DNA of 64,000 nt. It comes from Pandoraea pnomenusa (GTDB lineage: Bacteria > Pseudomonadota > Gammaproteobacteria > Burkholderiales > Burkholderiaceae). Positions within the stretch are counted from its first letter, which is position 1. Every line of letters starts with the position of its first letter. The stretch spans positions 5,208,001-5,272,000 of the forward strand of contig NZ_CP009553.3 of NCBI RefSeq assembly GCF_000767615.3, written 5' to 3'. Position numbers and translations under genes: made by a program. Positions 55,806 to 64,000 of the stretch are shown piece by piece. The notes below the pieces were generated by a model. It was not told the DNA's origin. It searched no databases and saw nothing but the letters and a program-made list of their open reading frames with translations.

Positions 55806-56434
55806 CGCAAGCCCCTCCCATCCGCCTGCTGTTGATCGACGACCATCCGCTCGTGCGCGACGGACTGCGCGCGCGTTTCGACGCCGCACCGAACCTTCAG
55901 GTCGTGGGCGAAGCCGGCAACGCCGCCGAAGCCCTCGCCCGGGCGAAAACGTCGTCGCCGGATCTGGCGTTGATGGACATCAGCATGCGCGGCACGAACG
56001 GCATCGAACTGACTGCCCTGTTTCGCGAGCAGTTTCCGCACATCGCCGTGCTGATCCTGTCCATGCATGACAACGCGGAGTACGTCCGCCAGGCCGTGCG
56101 CGCCGGCGCGCGCGGCTATGTGCTCAAGGACGCACCGGCGCACGAAATCGTGACCGCCATCGAACGCGTGGCCCGAGGCGACGCGTACTACAGCGCCGCC
56201 ATCGCCGCGCGCGTGGTGCAGGCCTCGACGTCGCACGCGCCGATCGACTCGCTCACGCCTCGTGAGCGCGAAATCCTCTCGCGCATTGCTCGCGGCCTGG
56301 CCAACAAGCAGATCGCGACCGAGATGGATCTCTCGGTCCGCACCGTCGAGACGCATCGCCTGAACATCAAACGCAAGCTCGGCATCGAAGGACAGGCGGA
56401 ACTGATCAAGTTCGCGGTGGAAAACCGATTGTGA
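55802..56434 (+). CDS. NarL/FixJ-family response regulator
   Basis: This is a 210-residue regulator with a receiver (LLLIDDHPLVRDGLRARFDA, phospho-acceptor Asp59 in LALMDISMRG, Lys in YVLKDAPAHEI) and a LuxR-type HTH (LTPREREILSRIARGLANKQ, then TVETHRLNIKRKLG). It forms a pair with the Cache kinase, coupled by an ATGA overlap, and probably activates cstA. Homologous pairs in Pseudomonas and Ralstonia control carboxylate transporters such as MctP and BtsT. The target is inferred. Confidence 0.93.
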   Translation: MTQAPPIRLLLIDDHPLVRDGLRARFDAAPNLQVVGEAGNAAEALARAKTSSPDLALMDISMRGTNGIELTALFREQFPHIAVLILSMHDNAEYVRQAVRAGARGYVLKDAPAHEIVTAIERVARGDAYYSAAIAARVVQASTSHAPIDSLTPREREILSRIARGLANKQIATEMDLSVRTVETHRLNIKRKLGIEGQAELIKFAVENRL

Positions 56435-56633
56435 TGCAGGCTCGTGAGGCGGCGTCATGAGATGACGGGGCCCCGTGGCGCGGTGGGGTGCCTTCCCGGT
56501 TAATGCGCAGTCAGACTGGCGTCACCGGAAGATCGTTGTCCGAACGGAACAACGGAGGAAATGCCATCGCCGCGCAAGCGCGCGAAACCGCCGGAATCCC
56601 CACGTCACAAGGCCGTCGGAACGATCACGAGAC

Positions 56634-56666
56634 AAAAAAATCCCGCCGGCGTTTCCACCGGCGGGA
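56634..56666 (-). terminator. Rho-independent terminator of pckG
   Basis: A 9-bp stem (56641-56649 with 56658-56666, tcccgccgg/ccggcggga) is followed on the minus strand by TTTTTTT (complement of 56634-56640). It lies 51 bp past the pckG stop. Confidence 0.93.
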
Positions 56667-56716
56667 TCGATTGGCGTTTCGCCTTCAGCGCGCCGGTCAT
56701 GCCGGCGTGCGCGGCA

Positions 56717-58603
<1,887 letters not shown>

Positions 58604-59082
58604 GGGGGTTGTCTCCATGCAGAGTCGAGGAATCGGGACAGGCACCGGGCGTGCGCATCGCGCAGACGCCGGGTGTGCTTTGCGCGGATAGCTTCGCGAG
58701 CACGAAATCTCGCAAGGCGGCCCGTCCGGTTGGGGATACCGGCGGGTTGGCAGGGGGCAACACGCGCACCGATACGTGCGCATCAAGCGTCTCGCTCACC
58801 AGGTCCGACTTGCTTTCGCGGGGTGGGTTCGATTTTTTGCCATCGTGTTGAGGCGGTTTCGCCATGGTTGCCAGGACACCTGCCATACTATGCAAAACGA
58901 GGCGTCAGCATACCACCGCGCAAAATGCGCCGGTGCTGCGTCGCAACAAGGCCGGCCGGGCGTTTTCGCCGACGCGTCCGCCATGTCAACGACCAGTACG
59001 CCCGCCCCTTCGCGGCGGCCTCCGACATTGATTCCGTTGGCGCCGGACGCCTCGTCCGGCGCCAACCCGATTACGTTTTGCC
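58604..59082. promoter_or_regulatory. Divergent intergenic region between pckG and the 2-hydroxyacid dehydrogenase
   Basis: I see no convincing gene in these 479 bp. They carry promoters for pckG and for the plus-strand dehydrogenase. A short hairpin gcgcac/gtgcgc lies near 58763-58780. A minus-strand ORF with start at 58862 has no conserved features and was not called. Confidence 0.3.
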
Positions 59083-60093
59083 ATGAAAATTGCCATTCTC
59101 GACGACTACCAGGACGCTGTGCGCAAGCTCGACTGCTTCTCCCTGCTGGCCGGTCACGACGTCAAGGTCTTCAACAACACAGTGAAGGGTGTCGGGCAAC
59201 TGTCCGCCCGGGTCGGCGAAGCGGAAGTGCTCGTCCTGATTCGCGAGCGCACCGCCATCACCGCACAACTCATCGACAAACTGCCGCGACTGCGCGTCAT
59301 CAGCCAGACCGGTCGCGCCGGCAACCATATCGACATCGAGGCCTGCACCGCGCGCGGCGTGGCCGTGCTCGAAGGCGTGGGCTCGCCGACGGCTCCGGCG
59401 GAACTCACCTGGGCCCTGATCATGGCCGCCCAGCGCCGCATTCCCCAATACGTGGCCAGCCTCAAGCACGGCGCATGGCAGCAGTCGGGACTGAAGTCGT
59501 CGAGCATGCCGCCGAACTTCGGCCTCGGGCAGGTTTTGCGCGGCCAGACGCTCGGCCTATGGGGCTACGGCAAGATCGGCCGGCTCGTGGCCGGCTATGG
59601 CCGCGCGTTCGGCATGGAAGTCATGGTGTGGGGGCGCGAAGGCTCGCGCGAGGCCGCCGCCGCCGACGGTCTGCGCGTGGCCGACAGCAAGGAAGCACTC
59701 TTTGCCCAGAGCGACGTGTTGTCGCTGCATCTGCGCCTGAACGACGAAACGCGTCACGTCGTGAAACTGGAAGACCTGTTGCAGATGAAGCCGACCGCCC
59801 TGTTCGTGAACACGAGCCGCGCGGAACTGGTGGAAGAAAACGCCCTCATCACGGCCCTGAACCGCGGGCGTCCGGGCATGGCCGCCATCGACGTCTTCGA
59901 GAGCGAACCGATTCTGCAAGGCAATCCGCTGCTGCGGCTGGAGAATTGCGTGTGCACGCCGCATATCGGCTACGTGGAGCGCGAGAGCTACGAAATGTAT
60001 TTCCGCGTGGCGTTCCAGAACATCGTCGACTTCCTGAACGGCGATCGCGCGCACGTCGCGAATCCGGCCGCGCTGCTTGGCTTCGGACGTTGA
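59083..60093 (+). CDS. D-isomer 2-hydroxyacid dehydrogenase family protein
   Basis: This is a 336-residue NAD-dependent dehydrogenase. The nucleotide-binding loop is LGLWGYGKIGRLVAGYGRAF (about 158-177). The catalytic Arg is in FVNTSRAELVEE (about 246), the Glu in DVFESEPIL (about 275), and the His in CTPHIGYVERESYEM (about 297). The substrate is not fixed by these residues; members act on glycerate, lactate, phosphoglycerate and others. It is divergent from pckG, but this does not prove a linked role. Confidence 0.9.
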   Translation: MKIAILDDYQDAVRKLDCFSLLAGHDVKVFNNTVKGVGQLSARVGEAEVLVLIRERTAITAQLIDKLPRLRVISQTGRAGNHIDIEACTARGVAVLEGVGSPTAPAELTWALIMAAQRRIPQYVASLKHGAWQQSGLKSSSMPPNFGLGQVLRGQTLGLWGYGKIGRLVAGYGRAFGMEVMVWGREGSREAAAADGLRVADSKEALFAQSDVLSLHLRLNDETRHVVKLEDLLQMKPTALFVNTSRAELVEENALITALNRGRPGMAAIDVFESEPILQGNPLLRLENCVCTPHIGYVERESYEMYFRVAFQNIVDFLNGDRAHVANPAALLGFGR

Positions 60094-60130
60094 GGGTGTC
60101 GGCCGGCATCGTCGGTCTTCGCAACGGCGC

Positions 60131-60979
60131 CTACTTCATCGTGTCCAGATGTCGCAGGAACGTCTCGCCGTCGCGCCGGCCCAGTTCGAAGGCCGGACGC
60201 ATCATGTCGGGGCGCGTGTAATCCCAGCTGGAGATCGGCACCGCCTCTGACGGCTGCACGTACAGCCGGTCCTGCCCCGCGTGATGCTGCGTGAACATCT
60301 GCGGGCGCGGATAGCGGCGCGTTACCATCACGAGCACCTGCCCCGGCACGGCGTCCAGCGCGTCGACAGGAACGTTGTCGACCATGCCACCGTCGAGCAC
60401 GGCCCGCCCCGCGCGCCGCAGAATCGGTGTGAACGGTGGCGTGCACGACGACTGCAGCATCAGGTCGGCGAGATCGGCCGCGGTGCGGCAGTCCTGCGCG
60501 CGCACGAATTCCGGCGTGAAGCCCAGGCGGCGTGCGAGCGTGGGATGCAGCGTGCGGCGCACGTGCTTGTCGATGTTGAACGCGACCAGGCCCGCCGCCG
60601 TTGCCGAGCGAGGCCCCAGCCAGCGCGGGATGTGCGAGATGCCCACCCGTATTTCCGGCCCCGCGGCAAGCTTGGCGAGCTGCCCGTCGTAGATGTCGAG
60701 CAGCGCCTGACGATAAATCCGGTAGTGCGGGAACACACGCTCGCGCCGCAGCAGATTGCCCCAGTAGGCATTCTTGCGATTGCTCGCCAGTGCCTGCCGG
60801 TAATAGTCCATCACCCAGTCCGACTCGCGCATGTGCAGCATGCAGGCCGTGGCGGCGCCGGCCGATATCCCGGTGATCACGCGCGGACGCAGCGGCACGT
60901 CGCGCGTTACCCGCTCCCAGAATCCGGCCTGCCACCAGCAACGGTTGCCGCCGCCGGCAAATACGATCTGATCGAACAT
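60131..60979 (-). CDS. Patatin-like phospholipase family protein
   Basis: This 282-residue protein has the patatin catalytic dyad. The oxyanion loop is FAGGGNRCWWQAGFWE near residue 10, nucleophile Ser is in GISAGAAT (about 39), and the Asp lies in LDGGMVDNVP (about 196). It lacks a signal peptide, so it acts in the cytosol or is exported otherwise. The GGGNR loop is longer in aromatics than the usual GGGxRG. The lipid substrate is unknown. The ATG at 60979 is preferred over one 11 codons earlier. Confidence 0.9.
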   Translation of the reverse strand: MFDQIVFAGGGNRCWWQAGFWERVTRDVPLRPRVITGISAGAATACMLHMRESDWVMDYYRQALASNRKNAYWGNLLRRERVFPHYRIYRQALLDIYDGQLAKLAAGPEIRVGISHIPRWLGPRSATAAGLVAFNIDKHVRRTLHPTLARRLGFTPEFVRAQDCRTAADLADLMLQSSCTPPFTPILRRAGRAVLDGGMVDNVPVDALDAVPGQVLVMVTRRYPRPQMFTQHHAGQDRLYVQPSEAVPISSWDYTRPDMMRPAFELGRRDGETFLRHLDTMK

Positions 60980-61123
60980 GGAATACCCCGGTGGGTTGAT
61001 GTGGTGGCGCAATGGCCTTGCGCGTGCGCGGCCATGAGACTTCCGCCGCGATATCCCCGGATCGTCGCATCGTCAACGCAACGCGTCGACCCGAACGGCC
61101 GGCGCCCGCCATGCCGCCGACGC

Positions 61124-61525
61124 TTACAGCAATGCGTAGGTCGTCGTGGCGTGCACGGCCATCTTGCCGGATGCGTCGTGAATCTCGATTTCGCCGAACA
61201 CCAGGTTCTTGCCGCGACGCAGAATGCGCGCGACGATGCGCAGATCGCCGTCCGTCACGGGGCGCATGAACTGAGTATTGAGCGTGACGGTCGTCATCGG
61301 CTGAAAGCCGCCGAGCGCGGCCGACAGCGCCACCACCATCGCCGTGTCTGCCACCGACATGAACACCTGCCCGCAGATCACGCCGCCGGCATGCTTGAAG
61401 GCGGCATCGAACGGCAGCCGCAGCTCGCTCTGCTCGGGCCCGACCGCCTCGACCCGCAAATTCAATTGCCGCACCCACGGCGAGACGAGTTCATCGAGCA
61501 GCTTCTGCGCTTGCACCAGTTCCAT
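61124..61525 (-). CDS. PaaI/hotdog-fold thioesterase
   Basis: This is a 133-residue hotdog-fold acyl-CoA thioesterase. The hallmark segment is AFKHAGGVICGQVFMSVADTAM (central helix with the acidic catalytic residue near 65) and NTQFMRPVTDGDLRIVAR. Family enzymes hydrolyse small aromatic or short-chain acyl-CoA. The ATG at 61525 is used. It lies 145 bp from the patatin gene. Confidence 0.88.
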   Translation of the reverse strand: MELVQAQKLLDELVSPWVRQLNLRVEAVGPEQSELRLPFDAAFKHAGGVICGQVFMSVADTAMVVALSAALGGFQPMTTVTLNTQFMRPVTDGDLRIVARILRRGKNLVFGEIEIHDASGKMAVHATTTYALL

Positions 61526-61659
61526 CCTGCCGGTCCTCCGGTTGTCGTTGTGACGCCGATGATAGCCGTAAAACAAGCGCGCCACCCGGCAAGGGGTGGC
61601 GCGCTGGTCATGCATGGGAACGCCCGCTCGCGGCGGGCGGCAACGGCCTGGCCGCTTGC

Positions 61660-62247
61660 TTAGCCGTTCGTCTTGTCGTGACGGATGCGTTGGCTCTGAT
61701 GGTTCTCGCGGTGCTGAACGCCCGCCTGCTCGCCAGCGCTCACGTGACCGTTCTTTCCGGCATGCGCCTCGGCGGCGTCCACATGCGCCTGGCCGCGCTC
61801 GAGATTACCCACCTGCTGGTGGCTCAGCGTGCCGGCGGCCTGACCTTGCGCAATGCGCTTTTCCTGGTTCACGTTGCGCTGAACGTCGGACTGCATGCGC
61901 TCCGACGACGCCGACACGGGGTTGCCTGCCTTACCGTTGTGCTTGAGTTGCTCGATCTTCGCGCTTTCCTTGTTCTGTGCCTTCGCGATACGCGCCTGCT
62001 CGGCCGCGGTGTCGCCGGTATGGTCGGCGTGCGCCTGCATCCTGTCGATCTTCGCTTCGCCCTTCTCGAGCCTGGAGGCTTCGTGCGTGGTCAGTTGACC
62101 GCTCTTGAGCCCGTTCTCGATGCGTTGCTGCTGCTGGATGTCACGTGCGGTTTGCGTGGCAGTGCCCTGTGCAAACGCCTGCGAGGCGAACACACCGCCG
62201 AGGGCAACGGTCACGGCGCTCAGAATCAGGGTTTTACGGACGTTCAT
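61660..62247 (-). CDS. Exported protein with an internal duplication
   Basis: This is a 195-residue periplasmic protein. A signal peptide (MNVRKTLILSAVTVALGGVFASQAFA) is followed by two similar helical repeats of about 65-70 residues: QQQRIENGLKSGQLTTHEAS with RLEKGEAKIDRMQAHADHTG, and NQEKRIAQGQAAGTLSHQQV with NLERGQAHVDAAEAHAGKNG. Each repeat is rich in Gln, Ala, His and Lys. No enzyme motif is seen. The repeat resembles helical heptad proteins of unknown function in Burkholderiales; a stress or metal-related role cannot be shown from sequence. Confidence 0.85.
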   Translation of the reverse strand: MNVRKTLILSAVTVALGGVFASQAFAQGTATQTARDIQQQQRIENGLKSGQLTTHEASRLEKGEAKIDRMQAHADHTGDTAAEQARIAKAQNKESAKIEQLKHNGKAGNPVSASSERMQSDVQRNVNQEKRIAQGQAAGTLSHQQVGNLERGQAHVDAAEAHAGKNGHVSAGEQAGVQHRENHQSQRIRHDKTNG

Positions 62248-62628
62248 GATGGAATCCTTAGTGGCTTTGCAATGCTCGATGGACGCCTGAACACCACGAT
62301 ATCGGGTGGGTTCGGCAAACCGGCGGGGACGCTCGGCGGTGGCGGGATTGCCAACGATTCGCCGCGTCCTTATGCGGATTAACGGCGGACCGCGAGACCG
62401 CGCCGACAGCGACCGTGTAACCGCGCAGTCCGAAAAGTAACGGCTTGTAATCGGCGCGTCGTGGCCGATTCGCGCCAGGTCCCTGAAATCGCTGGGACAC
62501 CCGCAGACAGCGCGGTAACGATTTGATACAGTGATGCCCATTTGGCCGGCACGTCACCCTTTGCGCGTGTCACCCCGTTACTCTCAGCCCCCTTTCGCGA
62601 CCCCGCGATTCAAGAAGGAGCCTCAACC
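62248..62628. promoter_or_regulatory. Divergent intergenic region before doxX
   Basis: These 381 bp contain no convincing gene and must carry the promoters of the duplicated-repeat protein (minus strand) and doxX (plus strand). No specific promoter pair was identified. Confidence 0.3.
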
Positions 62629-63036
62629 ATGCAGAGCACCAGAGACGACCTCGGCAAACTGATCCTGCGCCTCACCCTCGGTATCCTGCTGCTGTTTCAC
62701 GGCATCAACAAAGTCATCAACGGCGTGGGGTTCATCCAGGGCATGATCACGTCGCACGGTCTGCCGGGCTGGCTCGCCTACGGTGTCTATCTGGGCGAGG
62801 TGCTCGCGCCGGTGCTGCTGATCCTGGGCGTGCTCACCCGACTGGGCGGCCTGCTCGTCGTGGGCAACATGATCATCGCCTTCACCCTGGTTCACTTCGG
62901 TCAGCTCGGCGACCTCGCGAAGACCGGCGGCTGGGCGCTTGAACTCCAGGGCTTCTACCTGTTCGCCGGCCTTTGCGTGATGCTCTTCGGCGCTGGTCGA
63001 TACAGCGTGTCGGGCGGTCGCGGCGCCTGGGACTGA
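62629..63036 (+). CDS. DoxX-family membrane protein
   Basis: This 135-residue inner-membrane protein has four TM segments (LILRLTLGILLLFHGINKVI; LAYGVYLGEVLAPVLLILGV; LVVGNMIIAFTLVHFG; FYLFAGLCVMLFGAGRYS), as in DoxX/YphA proteins. Those help respiration or redox balance in some species; a specific role is unproven. The ATG at 62629 has AGAAGGAG 8 nt upstream. A 12-bp stem hairpin follows at 63096-63130. Confidence 0.92.
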   Translation: MQSTRDDLGKLILRLTLGILLLFHGINKVINGVGFIQGMITSHGLPGWLAYGVYLGEVLAPVLLILGVLTRLGGLLVVGNMIIAFTLVHFGQLGDLAKTGGWALELQGFYLFAGLCVMLFGAGRYSVSGGRGAWD

Positions 63037-63095
63037 TTTCATCGGTCGTCCACCGACAGCCCATCGCTCGCGTCGTGTCGCGCGACGGCTTGATC

Positions 63096-63130
63096 GGCCC
63101 GCCCTTGTCGCTCGACGGCAAGGGCGGGCC
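63096..63130 (+). terminator. Hairpin after doxX, possible terminator
   Basis: A perfect 12-bp stem (63096-63107 with 63119-63130, ggcccgcccttg/caagggcgggcc) has an 11-nt loop. The downstream sequence is GAGTCGTTTC, so there is no strong T-run. Confidence 0.55.
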
Positions 63131-63267
63131 GAGTCGTTTCGGAATATTGCGAATGTCGGCGCTGGTAACGTCAGGTAATACAGCGGTTGCACTTTGCAAC
63201 TTCTTCGCCGCGACGATGACTTACTCTGAAACTGCCAATTCCGGCAGTACCCAAAGGAGTTAACACC

Positions 63268-63837
63268 ATGCGCAAACTGAAGATCGCCGCCGCCTCCGTC
63301 GCCCTCGCCGCCCTGACCGCCACTTCGATGGTCGGTCTGGCGCACGCCGCAGATGCCACGGCCCCGGCAACGGGACCGAATGCCGCCATGCATCACATGC
63401 GCGGCGAACATGGCCCCTGGGGCCTGGGCAACATTCGCCAGTTGCACGATCAATTGAAGCTCAACCCGCAGCAGGAGCAGGCCTGGCAGCAGGCGGTGAA
63501 CACGTCGAAGCAGAATCGCGACGCCATGCGCAAGAACGGCGAGCAATTCCGCGAGATGTTCGCGCAGGCGAAGGACCAGCAGGTGCTCGATCTGGCCGGC
63601 ATGCGCGCGGCCCGCGAGAAGGTGTTCGATCAGAACCGTCAGCTGCGCAGCCAGACCGAAGACGCCTGGCTCAACGTGTACAACGGCTTGAACAACGATC
63701 AGAAGGTGCTCGTGAGCAACGCCATCAAGGCGCGCTGGGCCAAGATGAAGGCCTGGCACGACAAGGCACGCCAGCACCGCGGTCCGATGCACAAGAGCGC
63801 GCCGGCGACGCAGCCGCCCGCAGGCCAGGCTCAATAA
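63268..63837 (+). CDS. Spy/CpxP-like periplasmic protein
   Basis: This is a 189-residue periplasmic protein with a signal peptide (MRKLKIAAASVALAALTATS ... AHA) and a helical region with the LTxxQ-type patterns (LKLNPQQEQAWQQAVNTSKQ; LNNDQKVLVSNAI). Similar proteins act as periplasmic chaperones or repressors of Cpx-type stress responses. The C-terminus is Pro/Ala-rich (PATQPPAGQAQ). A good AAAGGAG lies before the ATG at 63268, and a terminator follows at 63884-63925. Confidence 0.9.
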   Translation: MRKLKIAAASVALAALTATSMVGLAHAADATAPATGPNAAMHHMRGEHGPWGLGNIRQLHDQLKLNPQQEQAWQQAVNTSKQNRDAMRKNGEQFREMFAQAKDQQVLDLAGMRAAREKVFDQNRQLRSQTEDAWLNVYNGLNNDQKVLVSNAIKARWAKMKAWHDKARQHRGPMHKSAPATQPPAGQAQ

Positions 63838-63883
63838 GCGCGAGGCCAGCGCCGCCGGGCGCGATCGCCCGGCATGTCGTGAG

Positions 63884-63925
63884 ACGCCCGGTTCCCGGAT
63901 TGCCCGGGGATCGGGCGTTTTTTTT
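63884..63925 (+). terminator. Rho-independent terminator after the Spy-like gene
   Basis: A 7-bp stem (63884-63890 with 63912-63918, acgcccg/cgggcgt) with an inner GC-rich loop is followed by an 8-nt T-run at 63918-63925. Confidence 0.85.
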
Positions 63926-63970
63926 CATGCAGTGCGGCGAACCGGTTGATGCGTTCGCGCGCGCCCCTCG

Positions 63971-64000
63971 TCAGGTCTCGCTCCAGATGCGCAGCAGGTT
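63971..64000 (-). CDS. Possible 3' end of a gene running off the window
   Basis: Reading the minus strand from the window edge gives nine codons, N-L-L-R-I-W-S-E-T, then TGA at 63973-63971. The codons are high GC3 like its neighbours. This is too little to name a product and may be chance. Confidence 0.3.
   Translation of the reverse strand, partial: NLLRIWSET

Overview
The window is high-GC DNA from a betaproteobacterium of the Burkholderiaceae. The block def, fmt, htpX, rsmB, DUF4390, ntrY, ntrX is typical of Burkholderiales, and the NtrX-like regulator has the short receiver-Fis form common in that order. Pandoraea is my best guess at genus from general resemblance; this is inference and was not tested by a search.

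Positions 1 to about 30,000 hold a nearly complete type III secretion system (T3SS) of the SPI-1/Mxi-Spa/Bsa class. From about 29,930 down to 6,750, 24 tightly packed genes and one doubtful coding stretch run on the minus strand: basal body, needle and rod (prgH, prgI, prgJ, prgK), sorting platform (orgA, orgB and a small gene where orgC usually lies), the AraC-type activator invF, secretin (invG), gatekeeper (invE), export gate (invA, spaP, spaQ, spaR, spaS), ATPase and stalk (invC, spaM), needle-length ruler (spaN), C-ring (spaO), translocator chaperone (sicA), translocators and tip (sipB, sipC, sipD) and one unrecognised gene. Many joints are stop/start overlaps. A HilA-type activator with TPR-like repeats (4941-6689) is convergent with the end of this run. 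Beyond it are two cargo modules: a minus-strand pair of small proteins followed by a 793-residue candidate effector (1349-4595), and a plus-strand CesT-like chaperone followed by a proline-rich candidate substrate (148-1183). No pilotin (InvH), InvB chaperone or lytic transglycosylase (IagB) was seen; they may lie left of the window.

Positions 30,100 to 64,000 look like ordinary chromosome: a Sel1-repeat protein, a DsrE-like protein, the preQ0 genes queD, queE and queC, tRNA-Phe with its own promoter and terminator, the ntrX/ntrY pair, DUF4390, rsmB, htpX, fmt, an ArnT-like glycosyltransferase, def, dprA, a thioredoxin-like protein, topB, a LysR regulator, a HemN-like radical SAM enzyme, the cstA transporter with its small partner and a divergent Cache-domain two-component system, GTP-dependent PEP carboxykinase, a 2-hydroxyacid dehydrogenase, a patatin, a hotdog thioesterase, a duplicated-repeat periplasmic protein, DoxX and a Spy/CpxP-like protein.

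The points most worth a second look are in the T3SS: a well-placed internal start in spaO that would give a separate SctQ-C subunit; a stop-free coding stretch of 237 codons in frame with sicA; 9-bp in-frame tandem repeats in three different T3SS genes; and the two candidate effector modules.
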